From contig JAJXWP010000027.1 of NCBI GenBank assembly GCA_021781575.1, forward strand, positions 1-64,000: a DNA stretch of 64,000 bases, in the 5' to 3' direction. How positions within the stretch are numbered: position 1 is the stretch's first letter; the number at the start of each line of letters is the position of its first letter. The notes below the pieces were generated by a model, which made no database searches, was not told the origin of the DNA, and saw only the letters and a list, made by a program, of their open reading frames with translations. Made by a program: the position numbers and the translations under genes. The stretch is from Pseudomonadota bacterium. Its GTDB lineage: Bacteria; Pseudomonadota; Alphaproteobacteria; Rhodospirillales; Magnetospirillaceae. Shown in pieces: positions 44,136 to 54,408 of the stretch.

Positions 44136-45212
44136 ATGATCGATCTGGATCAGGTTCGCGCCGAGGCTTTGGACAGCATCGCCGCCGCCGGCGACCTTGA
44201 AGGCCTGGAGCAGTTGCGCGTCGCCCTGTTGGGCAAGAAGGGCTCCGTCACTGCGATGATGAAGTCCTTGGGTGAGATGAGTGCTGAGGAGCGGCGAACC
44301 GCCGGCCAGCGGCTCAACACGGTGAAGGAGGCGGTGGCGCAGGCCCTCGACTCCCGCAAGGCGGCGCTGGATGCAGCCGCTCTCGACCAGAGGCTGGCAC
44401 GCGAGCGCGTCGATGTCACCTTGCCGGTGCGGCCCGACGGGCAGGGGCGCATTCATCCGATCAGCCAGACCATCGACGAGGTGGTGGCGATTTTCGGCCA
44501 GATGGGCTTTGCCGTCGCCGAGGGCCCCGACATCGAGGACGACTTCCATAACTTCACCGCGCTGAATTTCCCACCCGAGCATCCGGCACGGCTGATGCAT
44601 GACACCTTCTTCCTGCCCGAGAAGGAGGACGGTTCGCGCTACTTGCTGCGCACCCATACCTCGCCGGTGCAGGTGCGGACCATGCTGAGGCAGCCGCCGC
44701 CGATCCGCGTGATCATCCCCGGCCGCACCTATCGCTGCGACTCCGACATGACCCATACGCCGATGTTCCATCAGGTCGAAGGCCTGGTTATCGACAAGGC
44801 GACCAATATGGGCCACCTCAAGGGCTGCCTGATCGAATTCGTCAAGACCTATTTCGAGGTCGATGACGTGCCGGTACGGTTCCGCCCATCGTTCTTTCCC
44901 TTCACCGAGCCTTCGGCCGAGGTCGATATCGGCTGCTCGCGGGCCGGCGGGGAATTGAAGATCGGCGCCGGAGCGGACTGGCTGGAGATCCTGGGCTGCG
45001 GCATGGTGCATCCCAATGTGCTGAAGAACTGCGGTATCGATCCCGACGAGTACCAGGGCTTCGCCTTCGGCATGGGGATCGAGCGCATCGCCATGCTGAA
45101 ATACGGTATTCCGGATCTTCGCACCTTCTTCGATTCCGACCTGCGCTGGCTGAAGCACTACGGCTTCCTGCCTTTGGACGTACCGACACTGACCGGGGGA
45201 CTGACCCGATGA
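44136..45212 (+). CDS. pheS: Phenylalanyl-tRNA synthetase alpha subunit
   Basis: This 358-residue subunit has the N-terminal coiled coil (residues 1-85, with [13 protein letters not shown]), and the class II catalytic core: [65 protein letters not shown] and [14 protein letters not shown]. The ATG at 44136 was chosen because AGAAGG is five bases upstream; ATGs at 44115 and 44133 are also in frame, the first lying in a repeat. It overlaps pheT as ATGA. Confidence 0.97.
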   Translation: MIDLDQVRAEALDSIAAAGDLEGLEQLRVALLGKKGSVTAMMKSLGEMSAEERRTAGQRLNTVKEAVAQALDSRKAALDAAALDQRLARERVDVTLPVRPDGQGRIHPISQTIDEVVAIFGQMGFAVAEGPDIEDDFHNFTALNFPPEHPARLMHDTFFLPEKEDGSRYLLRTHTSPVQVRTMLRQPPPIRVIIPGRTYRCDSDMTHTPMFHQVEGLVIDKATNMGHLKGCLIEFVKTYFEVDDVPVRFRPSFFPFTEPSAEVDIGCSRAGGELKIGAGADWLEILGCGMVHPNVLKNCGIDPDEYQGFAFGMGIERIAMLKYGIPDLRTFFDSDLRWLKHYGFLPLDVPTLTGGLTR

Positions 45213-47605
45213 AATTCACCCTGTCCTGGCTGAAACGCCATCTCGATACCGCCGCCACGGTCGCCGAGATCGCCGAACGCCTGACCATGCTCGGACTTGA
45301 GGTGGAATCGGTGGACGACCCGGCGGCGCGCTTGAGCGGCTTCATCGTCGGTCACGTGCTGGAGGCCGACAGGCACCCCAATGCCGATCGGCTCAGGCTG
45401 TGCAAAGTGGCGACCGGGCAGGCGACCCTGCAGGTGGTATGCGGTGCGCCCAATGCCCGGGCCGGGTTGAAGGTGGTGCTGGCCCAGCCCGGCGTGGTCA
45501 TCCCGGCCACCGGCGAGGCGCTGAAGAAAGGGAATGTGCGCGGCGTCGAGTCACAGGGCATGATGTGCTCGTGGCGCGAACTCAAGCTGGGCGAGGACCA
45601 CGAAGGCATCATCGAGCTGCCGGTCGACACGCCGGTCGGAGCACCGCTGACCAGCGTCATCCACCTCGATCCGGTGTTCGATGTGTCGATCACCCCGAAC
45701 CGTGCCGATTGCCTGGGCGTACGCGGCATCGCCCGGGACCTCGCCGCCTCGGGCCTGGGCAGCCTCAAGCCACTGGCCGTCGAGCCGGTGAAGGGAGCCT
45801 TCGCCAGTCCGATCGACGTATCGCTGCGGCTTTCGCCCGAGACGGCGGCGGCCTGCCCGATGTTCGCCGGCCGCAGTTTCCGCGGCTTGCGCAACGGTGA
45901 AAGCCCGCAATGGCTGAAGGATTGCCTGACCGCCATCGGTTTGCGGCCGATCTCGGCGCTGGTCGACATCACCAACTACATGACCATCGACCTCGACCGG
46001 CCGCTGCACGTGTTCGATGCCGCCAAGCTCTCCGGCAACCTCCATGCCCGTCTGGCTCATCCTGGCGAGCGGCTGGCGGCGTTGAACGGCAAGACCTACC
46101 TGCTCGACGACACCATGACGGTGATCGCCGACGATGCCGGGCCGCAAGGCTTGGCCGGAGTCATCGGCGGCGAGGCGACGGGGGTGTCGGCCGACACCAC
46201 CGAGGTCTTCCTCGAGGTGGCACTGTTCGATCCCATGCGCACCGCCGCCACCGGCCGCAAGCTGGCCATCGAATCGGATGCCCGCTACCGCTTCGAGCGG
46301 GGCTTGGACCCGGCCTTCGTCGTTCCGGCCATGGAGCTGGCAACCCGCATGATCCTCGAGTTGTGCGGCGGTGAGGCCTCCCAGCCGGTGATCGCCGGGG
46401 CGCTCCCGGCGGAGCGGCCAGCCATCACCTTCCGCCCCCGGCGCGTCGCCCAGCTGGGCGGCATCGAGGTGCCGGCCGCCGACATGCGGCGCATCCTCGA
46501 AGGCCTGGGCTGCACGGTCGGCGGCGGCGACGAATCCTTCGCCGTGGTGCCGCCGTCCTGGCGGGCCGACATCACCGCCGAGCACGATCTGGTCGAGGAA
46601 GTGATCCGGGTTCATGGCTATGATGCCATTCCGACGCTGTCCATGCCCCGACCGGCGGTCGCCCGCCCGGTGCTGACGGCGCAGCAGAGGCGGGCCGGAT
46701 GGGTGCGCCGCGCTCTGGCCGCCCGCGGCGTGGTGGAGACGGTCACCTGGTCGTTCCTGCCCTCGGCCATGGCCGGCCTGTTCGGCGGCGGCAAGCCCGA
46801 ACTCAACCTGGCCAATCCCATCTCCAGCGATCTCGACGCCATGCGGCCAAGCCTGCTGCCCAATCTGCTGGCCGCCGCCGGGCGCAATGCCGATCGCGGC
46901 GTCAAGGATGTCGCGCTGTTCGAGCAGGGTCCGCAATTCCACGGCGAACGGCCGGGCGAACAGCATGCCATGGCGGCCGGCCTGCGCGCCGGGCGGACGG
47001 CGCCCCGTCACTGGAGCCAACCGACGCGCGCCGTCGATCCGTTCGACGCCAAGGCCGATGCCCTGGCCGCCATTGCTGCTGCCGGCGGCCCCGCCGAGGG
47101 ACTGCAGGTGGTTGCCGAGGCGCCCTCCTGGTACCATCCGGGGCGGTCCGGGAGTCTCAGGCTGGGCCCAAAGACGGTGGCCTGGTTCGGCGAGATTCAT
47201 CCGCGGATAGCGGCGGCGTTCGATCTCAAGGGCCCGGCCGTCGGCTTCGAGGTATTCCTCGACGCCGTGCCGCTGCCCAAGGCGAAGGCGACCAAGGCCA
47301 GGCCATTGCTGAAAGTCTCGCCGTTCCAGCCGATCGACCGCGACTTTGCCTTCGTCGTCGATCGTTCGGTCGCTGCCGATGCGGTGGTGAGGGCGGCCAA
47401 GGCCGCCGACAAGGCGCTGATTTCCGACGTTTCGGTGTTCGACCTTTATGAAGGGCCGCATGTGGGCGAGGGCAAGAAGAGCCTGGCCATCCAGGTCACC
47501 TTGCAGCCGGTGGAGAAGACCTTGACCGATGCCGAGATCGAAGCGGTGGCGGCGAAAGTGGTGGATGCGGTGGGCAGGGCGACCGGAGGCGTGCTGCGCG
47601 GGTAG
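45209..47605 (+). CDS. pheT: Phenylalanyl-tRNA synthetase beta subunit
   Basis: This 798-residue subunit has an N-terminal EMAP-like tRNA-binding domain (residues 40-150, [21 protein letters not shown]), B3/B4 editing domain ([30 protein letters not shown]), B5 domain, a catalytic-like core, and the C-terminal ferredoxin-fold anticodon-binding domain ([17 protein letters not shown]). It is full length and forms the alpha2-beta2 enzyme with PheS. Confidence 0.98.
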   Translation: MKFTLSWLKRHLDTAATVAEIAERLTMLGLEVESVDDPAARLSGFIVGHVLEADRHPNADRLRLCKVATGQATLQVVCGAPNARAGLKVVLAQPGVVIPATGEALKKGNVRGVESQGMMCSWRELKLGEDHEGIIELPVDTPVGAPLTSVIHLDPVFDVSITPNRADCLGVRGIARDLAASGLGSLKPLAVEPVKGAFASPIDVSLRLSPETAAACPMFAGRSFRGLRNGESPQWLKDCLTAIGLRPISALVDITNYMTIDLDRPLHVFDAAKLSGNLHARLAHPGERLAALNGKTYLLDDTMTVIADDAGPQGLAGVIGGEATGVSADTTEVFLEVALFDPMRTAATGRKLAIESDARYRFERGLDPAFVVPAMELATRMILELCGGEASQPVIAGALPAERPAITFRPRRVAQLGGIEVPAADMRRILEGLGCTVGGGDESFAVVPPSWRADITAEHDLVEEVIRVHGYDAIPTLSMPRPAVARPVLTAQQRRAGWVRRALAARGVVETVTWSFLPSAMAGLFGGGKPELNLANPISSDLDAMRPSLLPNLLAAAGRNADRGVKDVALFEQGPQFHGERPGEQHAMAAGLRAGRTAPRHWSQPTRAVDPFDAKADALAAIAAAGGPAEGLQVVAEAPSWYHPGRSGSLRLGPKTVAWFGEIHPRIAAAFDLKGPAVGFEVFLDAVPLPKAKATKARPLLKVSPFQPIDRDFAFVVDRSVAADAVVRAAKAADKALISDVSVFDLYEGPHVGEGKKSLAIQVTLQPVEKTLTDAEIEAVAAKVVDAVGRATGGVLRG

Positions 47606-47618
47606 TCGTTACCATTGC

Positions 47619-47717
47619 GTCCTTCGAGACGCGACGCTAAGCGCCGCCCCTCAGGACGAGGTGCCCCACTGAATTTTTCCGGGCCCCATCCTGAGCAGGG
47701 CGGCCGTATCGAAGGAC
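47619..47717. repeat. Long inverted repeat after pheT
   Basis: GTCCTTCGAGACGCGACGC...CTCAGGACGAGG (47619-47661) and CCCCATCCTGAGCAGGGCGGCCGTATCGAAGGAC (47684-47717) form imperfect inverted arms. This is the dispersed alphaproteobacterial CTCAGGATGAGG/CGAAGGAC type of intergenic repeat. It fills the gap between convergent pheT and the DUF1476 gene and may end transcription from both sides. Confidence 0.8.
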
Positions 47718-47719
47718 GG

Positions 47720-48058
47720 CTATTCCCGCCGGTCGTGCCGGATCTGGCGACGCGCCTCGGCCAGAAAATGGCTCATCATCTCGCGAATTTCGGCGCGGGT
47801 GACGCGCCCGGCCAAGTCCTTGGCCAGTTTGCCCAGGACTTTTTCATGGTCGTCGCCATGTGCCTCGTCCTGGCCGTGATCCAGGTGCATGACCGAGCGC
47901 ACGTAGTCCTGCGCCGCGTGGCCGATCAAGCCGAGCAGCTCCGCCGCCCAGATGCCGGCCAGACGGTTGCGCCGATGGGCGATGTCCAATGCCGCCGGGT
48001 CGACGGATGCCGGCTTGGCCGGCCCATTCTTGTCGCCGGCGCCTTGGATCTGGTTCAT
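47720..48058 (-). CDS. DUF1476 protein related to ATP synthase inhibitor subunit zeta
   Basis: The 112-residue protein carries the DUF1476 core: HRRNRLAGIWAAELLGLIG, then YVRSVM and EIREMMSHFLAEARRQI. DUF1476 includes the alphaproteobacterial F1-ATPase inhibitor zeta. Compared with that family, the N-terminal 24 residues lack the usual EKKFAHDEE inhibitory helix and are Ala/Pro/Gly rich, and a His/Asp-rich insert (HLDHGQDEAHGDDHE) sits in the middle. It may be a second, divergent paralog. The ATG at 48058 has GGGAG at good spacing. Confidence 0.78.
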   Translation of the reverse strand: MNQIQGAGDKNGPAKPASVDPAALDIAHRRNRLAGIWAAELLGLIGHAAQDYVRSVMHLDHGQDEAHGDDHEKVLGKLAKDLAGRVTRAEIREMMSHFLAEARRQIRHDRRE

Positions 48059-48204
48059 GGCGCTACTCCCGCTGTCTGGCCCAAGCAGTCTACTCTTCAT
48101 CTCCGCCCTGCGGAAGTTCCGCCCGGGCGGCCCTCCGGCCATGTCCGGAGTGATCGCGCGCGACGACCATTGCCCGCCGCCGGCTTGTGCCCTATGTTCC
48201 GCCG

Positions 48205-50007
48205 ATGACCGAGCTCAAGCACATCCGCAACTTCGCCATCATTGCCCATATCGACCACGGCAAGTCGACCCTTGCCGACCGCCTGATCCAGAAATGCGGC
48301 GGAATCGAGGAACGGGAGATGCGCGACCAGATCCTCGACTCCATGGATATCGAGCGCGAGCGCGGCATCACCATCAAGGCGCAGACCGTTCGTCTGTCCT
48401 ACAAGGCCAAGGACGGCGAAACCTACGAACTGAACCTGATGGACACTCCCGGCCACGTGGACTTCGCCTACGAGGTCAGCCGCTCCCTGGCCGCCTGCGA
48501 GGGCTCGCTGCTGGTGGTCGACGCCAGCCAGGGCGTCGAAGCGCAGACCCTGGCCAATGTCTATCAGGCCATCGATAACAATCACGAGATCGTCCCTGTT
48601 CTCAACAAGATCGATCTTCCGGCGGCCGAACCCGAACGGGTCAAGCAGCAGATCGAGGACGTCATCGGCCTGGATACCTCCCATGCCGTGATGATCTCGG
48701 CGAAGACCGGACTGGGCATCGACGAGGTCCTGGAGGCGCTGGTGACGCGGCTGCCGGCGCCCCAAGGCGACGCCGACCTGCCGCTGCAGGCCTTGCTGGT
48801 GGACAGCTGGTACGACAGCTACCTCGGTGTGGTCATTCTGGTTCGGGTGAAGAACGGCATCCTCAGGAAGGGCCAGAAAATCCGCATGATGGCGACCGAC
48901 GCCAGCTACCAAGTGGATTCGGTGGGCTATTTCACTCCCAAGATGGTGCAGATCGACGCCCTCTATCCGGGCGAAATGGGCTTTCTTCAGGCTGGCATCA
49001 AGGCGGTGGCCGACTGCCAGGTGGGTGACACCATCACCGACGAACGCCGGCCGGCGGAACGGCCGCTACCAGGCTTCAAGCCGAACGTGCCGGTGGTGTT
49101 CTGCGGCCTTTTCCCAGTGGACGCCGCCGATTTTGAGCAACTGCGCGACTCGCTGGCCAAGCTCAGGCTGAACGACGCCAGCTTCGAATACGAGGCCGAG
49201 ACCTCGGCCGCGCTGGGCTTCGGCTTCCGCTGCGGCTTCCTCGGCCTGTTGCACCTGGAGATCGTCCAGGAACGGCTGGAACGCGAGTTCAATCTCGACC
49301 TGATCACCACCGCTCCCTCGGTGGTCTATCGCATCCATATGACCAACGGCGAATTGCGCGAGTTGCACAACCCGGCTGACATGCCCGAGGTGACCAAGAT
49401 TGATCGCATCGAGGAGCCGTGGATCAAGGCCACCATCATGGTGCCTGACGAATACCTGGGGCCGATCCTGCAGCTGTGCACCGAACGCCGCGGCGTGCAA
49501 CTGGATCTCACCTATGCCGGCAGCCGTGCCATGGTGGTCTACCGGCTGCCGCTCAACGAGATCGTCTTCGACTTCTACGACCGCTTGAAATCCATCAGCC
49601 GCGGCTATGCCAGCTTCGATTATGAGATCGCCGACTATCAGGAGAGCGATCTGGTGAAGGTCTCCATCCTGGTCAATGCCGAGCCGGTCGACGCGCTTGC
49701 CTTCATCGTCCACAAGAGCCAGGCCGAAGCGCGCGGGCGGGCCATTTGCAGCCGCCTCAAGGACCTGATCCCGCGGCAGATGTTTCAGATTGCCATCCAG
49801 GCGGCGATCGGCGGGCGGATCGTCGCCCGCGAGACTTTGTCGGCCTTGCGCAAGGACGTGCTGGCGAAATGCTACGGCGGTGATATCACCCGCAAGCGCA
49901 AGCTGCTGGAGAAGCAGAAAGAGGGTAAGAAGCGCATGCGGCAGTTCGGCAAGGTGGAAATCCCGCAGTCGGCTTTCCTCGCCGCCCTCAAGATGGGCGA
50001 TGATTGA
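48205..50007 (+). CDS. lepA: Elongation factor 4 (back-translocating GTPase LepA)
   Basis: This 600-residue ribosomal GTPase has G1 [37 protein letters not shown]-like domains II, III and V, and the LepA-specific C-terminal domain with [20 protein letters not shown]-like sequence and [24 protein letters not shown]. The ATG at 48205 gives the family start; a GTG 18 bases upstream is in frame. Confidence 0.98.
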   Translation: MTELKHIRNFAIIAHIDHGKSTLADRLIQKCGGIEEREMRDQILDSMDIERERGITIKAQTVRLSYKAKDGETYELNLMDTPGHVDFAYEVSRSLAACEGSLLVVDASQGVEAQTLANVYQAIDNNHEIVPVLNKIDLPAAEPERVKQQIEDVIGLDTSHAVMISAKTGLGIDEVLEALVTRLPAPQGDADLPLQALLVDSWYDSYLGVVILVRVKNGILRKGQKIRMMATDASYQVDSVGYFTPKMVQIDALYPGEMGFLQAGIKAVADCQVGDTITDERRPAERPLPGFKPNVPVVFCGLFPVDAADFEQLRDSLAKLRLNDASFEYEAETSAALGFGFRCGFLGLLHLEIVQERLEREFNLDLITTAPSVVYRIHMTNGELRELHNPADMPEVTKIDRIEEPWIKATIMVPDEYLGPILQLCTERRGVQLDLTYAGSRAMVVYRLPLNEIVFDFYDRLKSISRGYASFDYEIADYQESDLVKVSILVNAEPVDALAFIVHKSQAEARGRAICSRLKDLIPRQMFQIAIQAAIGGRIVARETLSALRKDVLAKCYGGDITRKRKLLEKQKEGKKRMRQFGKVEIPQSAFLAALKMGDD

Positions 50008-50031
50008 CGCGCTTGGCGTTCCGGGCGAATG

Positions 50032-50319
50032 TCAGCCGATGCGGCGGAAACGGTAGCGCCGCCGCCGCCGCCGGCAGGCCAGCAACAAGGCCAGGCCGAT
50101 GGGGGCAATCACCGTCCAGGCCGGCCAGGCCATCAGGATCGACCCGATCGAGGGAGGAAAAGACGCGCGGTCGAATGCGCGACCGGCAAGCAACATCCAC
50201 ACGTCACCGGTAACAATTCCCACATGGTCGCCGGGCCCCAGCGCCAGCACGGCATCCCCGGATGCCATCAGCATGGCCAAGCCAAGCAGCGCCCACCCCA
50301 ACAGGCGGCCGAAAAACAT
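50032..50319 (-). CDS. Small membrane protein of unknown function
   Basis: The 95-residue product has two hydrophobic helices (residues about 5-25 and 60-80) and ends in a very basic tail (CRRRRRRYRFRR). GGGGGAC precedes the ATG at 50319. It lies convergent with lepA. The topology resembles small inner-membrane proteins with a cytoplasmic basic end. I do not recognise a family. Confidence 0.5.
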   Translation of the reverse strand: MFFGRLLGWALLGLAMLMASGDAVLALGPGDHVGIVTGDVWMLLAGRAFDRASFPPSIGSILMAWPAWTVIAPIGLALLLACRRRRRRYRFRRIG

Positions 50320-50492
50320 GTGTCCCCCAGGCGGTTCCGACGTCGAATGACGATTCGACCAAGGTCCTATGCTAATTGCCACATTCGGCTTCAGTTTTCA
50401 ACCGCCGTCGGTGACGGGAATGGTTGCAAAGGCGGGATCGGTCGTCTATTTTTCGCCGTCCGACCGCACCCCCGATGCCTGGTGCGGCCGAC

Positions 50493-50583
50493 GGAGGGAT
50501 GGCCGAGCGGTCGAAGGCGCACGCCTGGAAAGTGTGTATACGTCAAAAGCGTATCGTGGGTTCGAATCCCACTCCCTCCGCCA
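50493..50583 (+). tRNA. tRNA-Ser (GGA)
   Basis: The cloverleaf is complete: acceptor GGAGGGA/TCCCTCC with discriminator G and encoded CCA, D arm with GGCCGAGCGGTCGAAGGC, anticodon stem CACGC/GTGTG with loop CTGGAAA (anticodon GGA at 50527-50529), a long type II variable arm (TATACGTCAAAAGCGTAT) and T arm GTGGGTTCGAATCCCAC. It reads UCC and UCU codons. It borders recombinase debris and is a likely integration target. Confidence 0.97.
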
Positions 50584-50996
50584 CTTCAGAACAGAACTGC
50601 GAATGTCGGGCGTAGCCGGCTTTACGCCCGCACCAGCGGCAAGGGTTCTGAGCAAATCGCCCTTCGATCCCATGATACGGACTTCCTTATCCGCAACCTC
50701 GACACGCTGGGCGAGCGCACGGAGATGGTCGCGACGGTCGCCACCACCCTCGATCCGCATCCGCTCCCGCGCCGTCCGGGCGAACTTGCGCACCATCTGT
50801 GGCGTGATCGCCTGCTGGCCGGAGCTTTCCAGCAAGACCTGCGCACGCTCGGCGTCAGCCTGCGCCTGATCGCGAGTCGCCTTCAGGCCGGCGATGCGGT
50901 CTTTCAGTGCCGGGTCGCCCAGATCGGCCACACCCGATTCGATGGCGTCATAGAGCCGCTTCAGCCGAAGGTCGGTTTCGGCGGCGCGCTTGTTCA
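50579..50996 (-). pseudogene. Serine recombinase, C-terminal remnant
   Basis: The minus-strand frame encodes the last ~140 residues of a large serine recombinase: a coiled-coil part (LKRLYDAIESGVADLGDPALKDRI), ITPQMVRKFARTARERM, and a terminal KWRREWDSNPRYAF that runs antisense through the tRNA-Ser gene. The catalytic domain and zinc ribbon are missing; the frame stops being recombinase-like at about 50996. The recombinase end touching a tRNA gene suggests this was the integrase of an element inserted there, later deleted. Confidence 0.8.
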
Positions 50997-51149
50997 GTCG
51001 TCGGTGACGGTCCACGTCGCAACATCATGCTTCGGTGGCCGGCCGATGCGGGGCCACGGCTCCAACTGGACGTAAAGATCCTCGGGCAGGACGTCCAGGT
51101 GCGGATGGTCGCGACGGTCTTTGCGGTGAAGGGCACGCGGTTGGGACAT
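50994..51149 (-). pseudogene. Truncated small gene fused to the recombinase remnant
   Basis: The 51-codon frame begins with ATG 51149 and encodes HLDVLPEDLYVQLEPWPRIG followed by RPPKHDVATWTVTDD and a TGA. It reads like the start of a small hypothetical protein from mobile islands, cut after VTDD where the recombinase remnant begins. I infer a deletion junction at about 50996. The family is not identified with certainty. Confidence 0.45.
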
Positions 51150-51298
51150 CCCGACAGGATCGCGCGACTAGCCCGAGACAAGAATAGCCGAATTTTACGC
51201 CACAGCACGCTTCGCAGCGGAGCGTGAAGATACTTGCGTGGTATGACATCAGACGAGCGGAGCGTAGCGAGCGCGGTCTAGAGCAGTTCCCTCACTGT

Positions 51299-51652
51299 CT
51301 AAGCCTCCCGTTGCGTCCTCGGAGACACGGCCAGCCCAAGGAACACGAGGATCGCTTGATTGAGCCGTAGGATGTCCTCGTCGTCCAAGCGACCGACATG
51401 CGCGCCGACCTTAGACTTCGGGACGGTGGTGATCTTGTCCACCATCAGCCGGCAAGCTGCGCGCAGCCCGTTGCGCTCGTTCGGCTCCACGGGCAGGCGG
51501 AACAGAGGCGCTTCGGTTGCGTCCGTCGTAAAGGCGCAGACGGTGATCGAGTCGGTAGCGTCGAAGCTGTCATCCTGCACGATGACAACCGGGCGCGGTT
51601 TGCCCGCGTAATCCTTACCGCCGGCGACGGTCCTGATGTCGCCACGCCTCAT
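51299..51652 (-). CDS. MazF/PemK-type toxin
   Basis: This 117-residue protein has the PemK/MazF fold: MRRGDIRTVAGG near the start (RG motif), KPRPVVIVQDDSF, ITVCAFTTD, RAACRLMVDKITTV and a C-terminal helix with LNQAILVFLGL. MazF toxins are mRNA interferases. It overlaps the antitoxin gene by four bases (ATGA) and is intact. No Shine-Dalgarno sequence is needed because of coupling. Confidence 0.92.
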   Translation of the reverse strand: MRRGDIRTVAGGKDYAGKPRPVVIVQDDSFDATDSITVCAFTTDATEAPLFRLPVEPNERNGLRAACRLMVDKITTVPKSKVGAHVGRLDDEDILRLNQAILVFLGLAVSPRTQREA

Positions 51653-51873
51653 TCATCGCCCCAGTCCGATACTGCGTCGATAAACGCCTGATCCTCGCTG
51701 GCATGCGGGCTCACCGCCACGGCCAAGGACTGGCGGTGTGCCTCCGACCGGAAGGATGGCGAGCGCACATCCGGTACCCAAATCTGAATTGGACGAAGGC
51801 CCTGCGACCGCAGGCGTTCTCGATGTTCCCGCACCTTCACGCGGGAGGGCTTGGGCCTCGATGCCGATGGCAT
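51649..51873 (-). CDS. MazE-family (DUF3018) antitoxin
   Basis: The 74-residue antitoxin has the DUF3018 sequence KVREHRERLRSQGLRPIQIWVPDVRSPSF and EAHRQSLAVA, followed by an acidic C-terminal tail (ASEDQAFIDAVSDWGDE) that should bind the toxin. GGAGG precedes the ATG at 51873. A 12-bp palindrome lies directly upstream and probably serves as the operator. Confidence 0.92.
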   Translation of the reverse strand: MPSASRPKPSRVKVREHRERLRSQGLRPIQIWVPDVRSPSFRSEAHRQSLAVAVSPHASEDQAFIDAVSDWGDE

Positions 51874-51890
51874 GATCAACCTCCAAATAA

Positions 51891-51902
51891 GTTACATGTA
51901 AC
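51891..51902. promoter_or_regulatory. Palindromic operator upstream of the MazEF-type pair
   Basis: GTTACATGTAAC is a perfect 12-bp palindrome 17 bp before the antitoxin start, in an AT-rich gap. Type II antitoxins usually repress their own promoter through such sites, so this is a likely autoregulatory operator. Confidence 0.65.
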
Positions 51903-52025
51903 CTATCACGGGCAACGGGCTGTGACCAGCCCGTCGTCAGGGTAGGAGTGCGTCACTCCCAATGTCCCGCCAATTGTCTTTGGCTGTTTCTTGCAGAGGC
52001 GGTCCATCCTCATCGGAATAGGCCC

Positions 52026-52871
52026 TTAGGGCAGCCTGTCCAGGCCGAATTTATGGGCCAGCATCCGGTCAAGCCAAGAAAGCGGGAGGATGCGTTTCAG
52101 TGTCGGGAGGAGAGTGCTATTCGATCCGATGCGGATGACGGCCGGCGTCTGCGGCTGAAGCAGCCTTTCGGCAAGACATCGGGCGAAGATTTCGGTCGGC
52201 ATCGCCCCTTGTTGCGAGATGAAACGATCGCGTTCCAGGGCATCGAGGATCGAGGCGTACCGCGACACGGGGGCGAGAGCCGTTGTTGCATTGTCGGCGA
52301 TCCGGCTCCGCACCCCGCCCGGCTGGACTGAAATCACTCGAATGCCGAATGGCTTCAGCTCCATGCGCAGGGCGTCGGAAAGGGCATGCAGCGCCGCCTT
52401 GCTGGCCGAATAGGCGCCGCGGAACGGCAACGTCGCCAACCCGATGATGCTGCCGACATTGGCCACGCATCCTTTCCGTCGCTCCAACAGCGGCAAGGCC
52501 GCCCGAACCATGGCCATCGGCCCGATCACATTGGTCTCGAACTGCCGCCGCAGATCATCGCTGCCGACCTCGATCATCGGCCCCATCACGGAAAAGCCGG
52601 CATTGTTGATTAAGATGTCGAGGCCGTTCTGTTCGGCACCGATGGTGACGATGGCGGCGTCGATGCCGGCCGGCTCGGTAATATCGAGAACCAGCGTGCG
52701 CATACCTTTTTCTGCGAGAGGAGCGAGGTCATCCGCCTTGCGTGCCGTCGCATAGACGACATGGCCGAGCCGATGAAATTCCTCGGCCAAGGCCGCGCCA
52801 ATACCGCTCGAACAGCCGGTGATCAGCACCACTTTGCGATTTTTCCGGAGCGGGTCGGGATGGGGGGCCAT
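52026..52871 (-). CDS. Short-chain dehydrogenase/reductase
   Basis: This 281-residue classical SDR has the NAD(P) motif LITGCSSGIGAALAEEF, ILINNAGFSVMG, and the catalytic Ser/Tyr/Lys in VGSIIGLATLPFRGAYSASKAAL. The R in ATARKADD suggests NADPH preference. The substrate is unknown. The ATG at 52871 lacks a clear Shine-Dalgarno sequence; the frame is open upstream with no similarity. Confidence 0.88.
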   Translation of the reverse strand: MAPHPDPLRKNRKVVLITGCSSGIGAALAEEFHRLGHVVYATARKADDLAPLAEKGMRTLVLDITEPAGIDAAIVTIGAEQNGLDILINNAGFSVMGPMIEVGSDDLRRQFETNVIGPMAMVRAALPLLERRKGCVANVGSIIGLATLPFRGAYSASKAALHALSDALRMELKPFGIRVISVQPGGVRSRIADNATTALAPVSRYASILDALERDRFISQQGAMPTEIFARCLAERLLQPQTPAVIRIGSNSTLLPTLKRILPLSWLDRMLAHKFGLDRLP

Positions 52872-53250
52872 GACATCAGCGAGGTTCAGTTCGTCGGCCC
52901 GGATATTCCGTCCTCTGCGACAGCGGTGCAAGCCCCGTCGAATGCAGAGGGCCGGCTGGCCCTGCGCTGGAACGCGTGACGCCTTACACTGTCGCGCGTT
53001 CCAAAGACGCGGTGCGTGATGACATTGGTTGCCGAGCGGAAGCGGATCACGGCTACGGTCTCGCACCGAAATATGGCCGTCCAGTTGAGCAGCACTGAAG
53101 TCCAATAGCGGGCCTTGCGCCGAATTGCTACACCGGATGTTGTGGAAAAGGCGTCCTGATCCCTTGAGACGGAAAAAATATCTCTCGCCGTCCGTGCGTG
53201 TTACCGTTGTTCAATATCGCCTTCTCGTGGCCAGGCCGTGAGCGTAAGCA
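52872..53250. other. Intergenic region between the SDR and ercA-like genes
   Basis: These 379 bp between divergent genes contain no convincing protein or RNA gene on either strand; short open frames here have no coding signal. An AT-richer part at about 53150-53215 is the likeliest place for the promoter of the ercA-like gene. Confidence 0.4.
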
Positions 53251-54408
53251 ATGCCTCGATATGAAGAGCGCAAGTTCGTCGCACCGGAATTCATCTTCGG
53301 CCTCAACGCGCGCTGCCGTGTTGGCCAGTATGCCCGCAATTTCGGGGCCCGCCATGTCTTGCTGGTTACCGATGCCGGTGTCGCCGCGGCCGGGTGGCTG
53401 AACGACGTTCGGACCGCGCTTGAGGCTGCCGGCCTGACCAGCGAGGTCTTTCAGGACATCACGGCCAACCCCCGCGACAGCGAGGTGCGTGCCGGCACCG
53501 AGCTGTTTTGTTCCCGCGGCTGCGACGTCATCGTTGCCGTCGGCGGCGGCAGCGTGATCGACTGCGCCAAGGGCATCGGGATCATGGCGACGAACGGCAG
53601 CGACATTCTGGCGTATGAGGGTATCGACAAGATCGAAGTGCCGACGCCGCCGCTGATCTGTATTCCGACGACGGCCGGCACATCGGCCGATGTATCGCAA
53701 TTTTGCGTCATCAACGATCTGGCCCGCCGGGTGAAGATCGCAATCATCAGCAAGGCGGTGGTTCCGGACGTGGCCCTGGTCGATCCGCAAACCACGCTGA
53801 CCATGGACCCCTACCTGACCGCCTGTACCGGAATCGATGCGATGGTGCACGCGATCGAGGCCTTCGTGTCGACGGCAAGCTCGCCGGTGGTCGATGTCCA
53901 CGCGTTAGCGGCGATCCGCTTGATCCGCGACAATCTTGGGGCCGCCATAGATGAACCCGGTGATCTGGCGCACCGCGAGCAGATGATGCTGGCCAGCCTG
54001 CAGGCCGGATTGGCCTTCTCCAACGCCAGTCTCGGTGCCGTCCACGCGACTTCGCACAGTCTCGGCGGTTTCCTTGACCGGCCGCATGGCGAAGCCAACG
54101 CCCTGATGCTCGAGCATGTGATCCGCTTCAACTACCCGGATGCCGCCGACCGATATGACACGATAGCGGAGATCCTTGGCATCGACCTGCGTGGCATGGC
54201 CGGGCCGCGGCGTCGCGATGCCCTGATCGACTGGGTACGCCAGTTCAGATTGGCTTGCGGCGTACGCGATGGGCTCGGGGCGCGGGGCGTTCGCAATGGC
54301 GACATCGACGATCTTGCGCGGTTTGCCGTGCAGGATCCCTGCATCTTCACCAATCCGCGCCGAGCCAACCGGCGGGACGTTCAGGTCATCTATGAAGAAG
54401 CGCTCTGA
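53251..54408 (+). CDS. ercA: Iron-containing alcohol dehydrogenase, ErcA-like
   Basis: This 385-residue group III Fe-dependent dehydrogenase has NAD-binding GGGSVIDCAKGI, PTTAGTSADVSQF, and metal ligands DAMVHAIEAF, LGAVHATSHSLGG and DRPHGEANALML (Asp/His set is present). It resembles ErcA, a dehydrogenase-like protein that in Pseudomonas takes part in signalling for ethanol oxidation. The following PAS-GGDEF-EAL gene overlaps its end by 17 bp, which supports a sensory role. Confidence 0.82.
   Translation: MPRYEERKFVAPEFIFGLNARCRVGQYARNFGARHVLLVTDAGVAAAGWLNDVRTALEAAGLTSEVFQDITANPRDSEVRAGTELFCSRGCDVIVAVGGGSVIDCAKGIGIMATNGSDILAYEGIDKIEVPTPPLICIPTTAGTSADVSQFCVINDLARRVKIAIISKAVVPDVALVDPQTTLTMDPYLTACTGIDAMVHAIEAFVSTASSPVVDVHALAAIRLIRDNLGAAIDEPGDLAHREQMMLASLQAGLAFSNASLGAVHATSHSLGGFLDRPHGEANALMLEHVIRFNYPDAADRYDTIAEILGIDLRGMAGPRRRDALIDWVRQFRLACGVRDGLGARGVRNGDIDDLARFAVQDPCIFTNPRRANRRDVQVIYEEAL

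Noticed and set aside
50446-50578. Continuation of the recombinase frame through the tRNA-Ser gene
   Set aside because: This part is antisense to a perfect tRNA gene and its sequence is set by the tRNA; it is not counted as original recombinase coding sequence.
51913-51932. ACGGGCTG/CAGCCCGT hairpin upstream of the toxin-antitoxin pair
   Set aside because: It could be a terminator for the SDR gene, but it is short and has no T run, so it was not listed.
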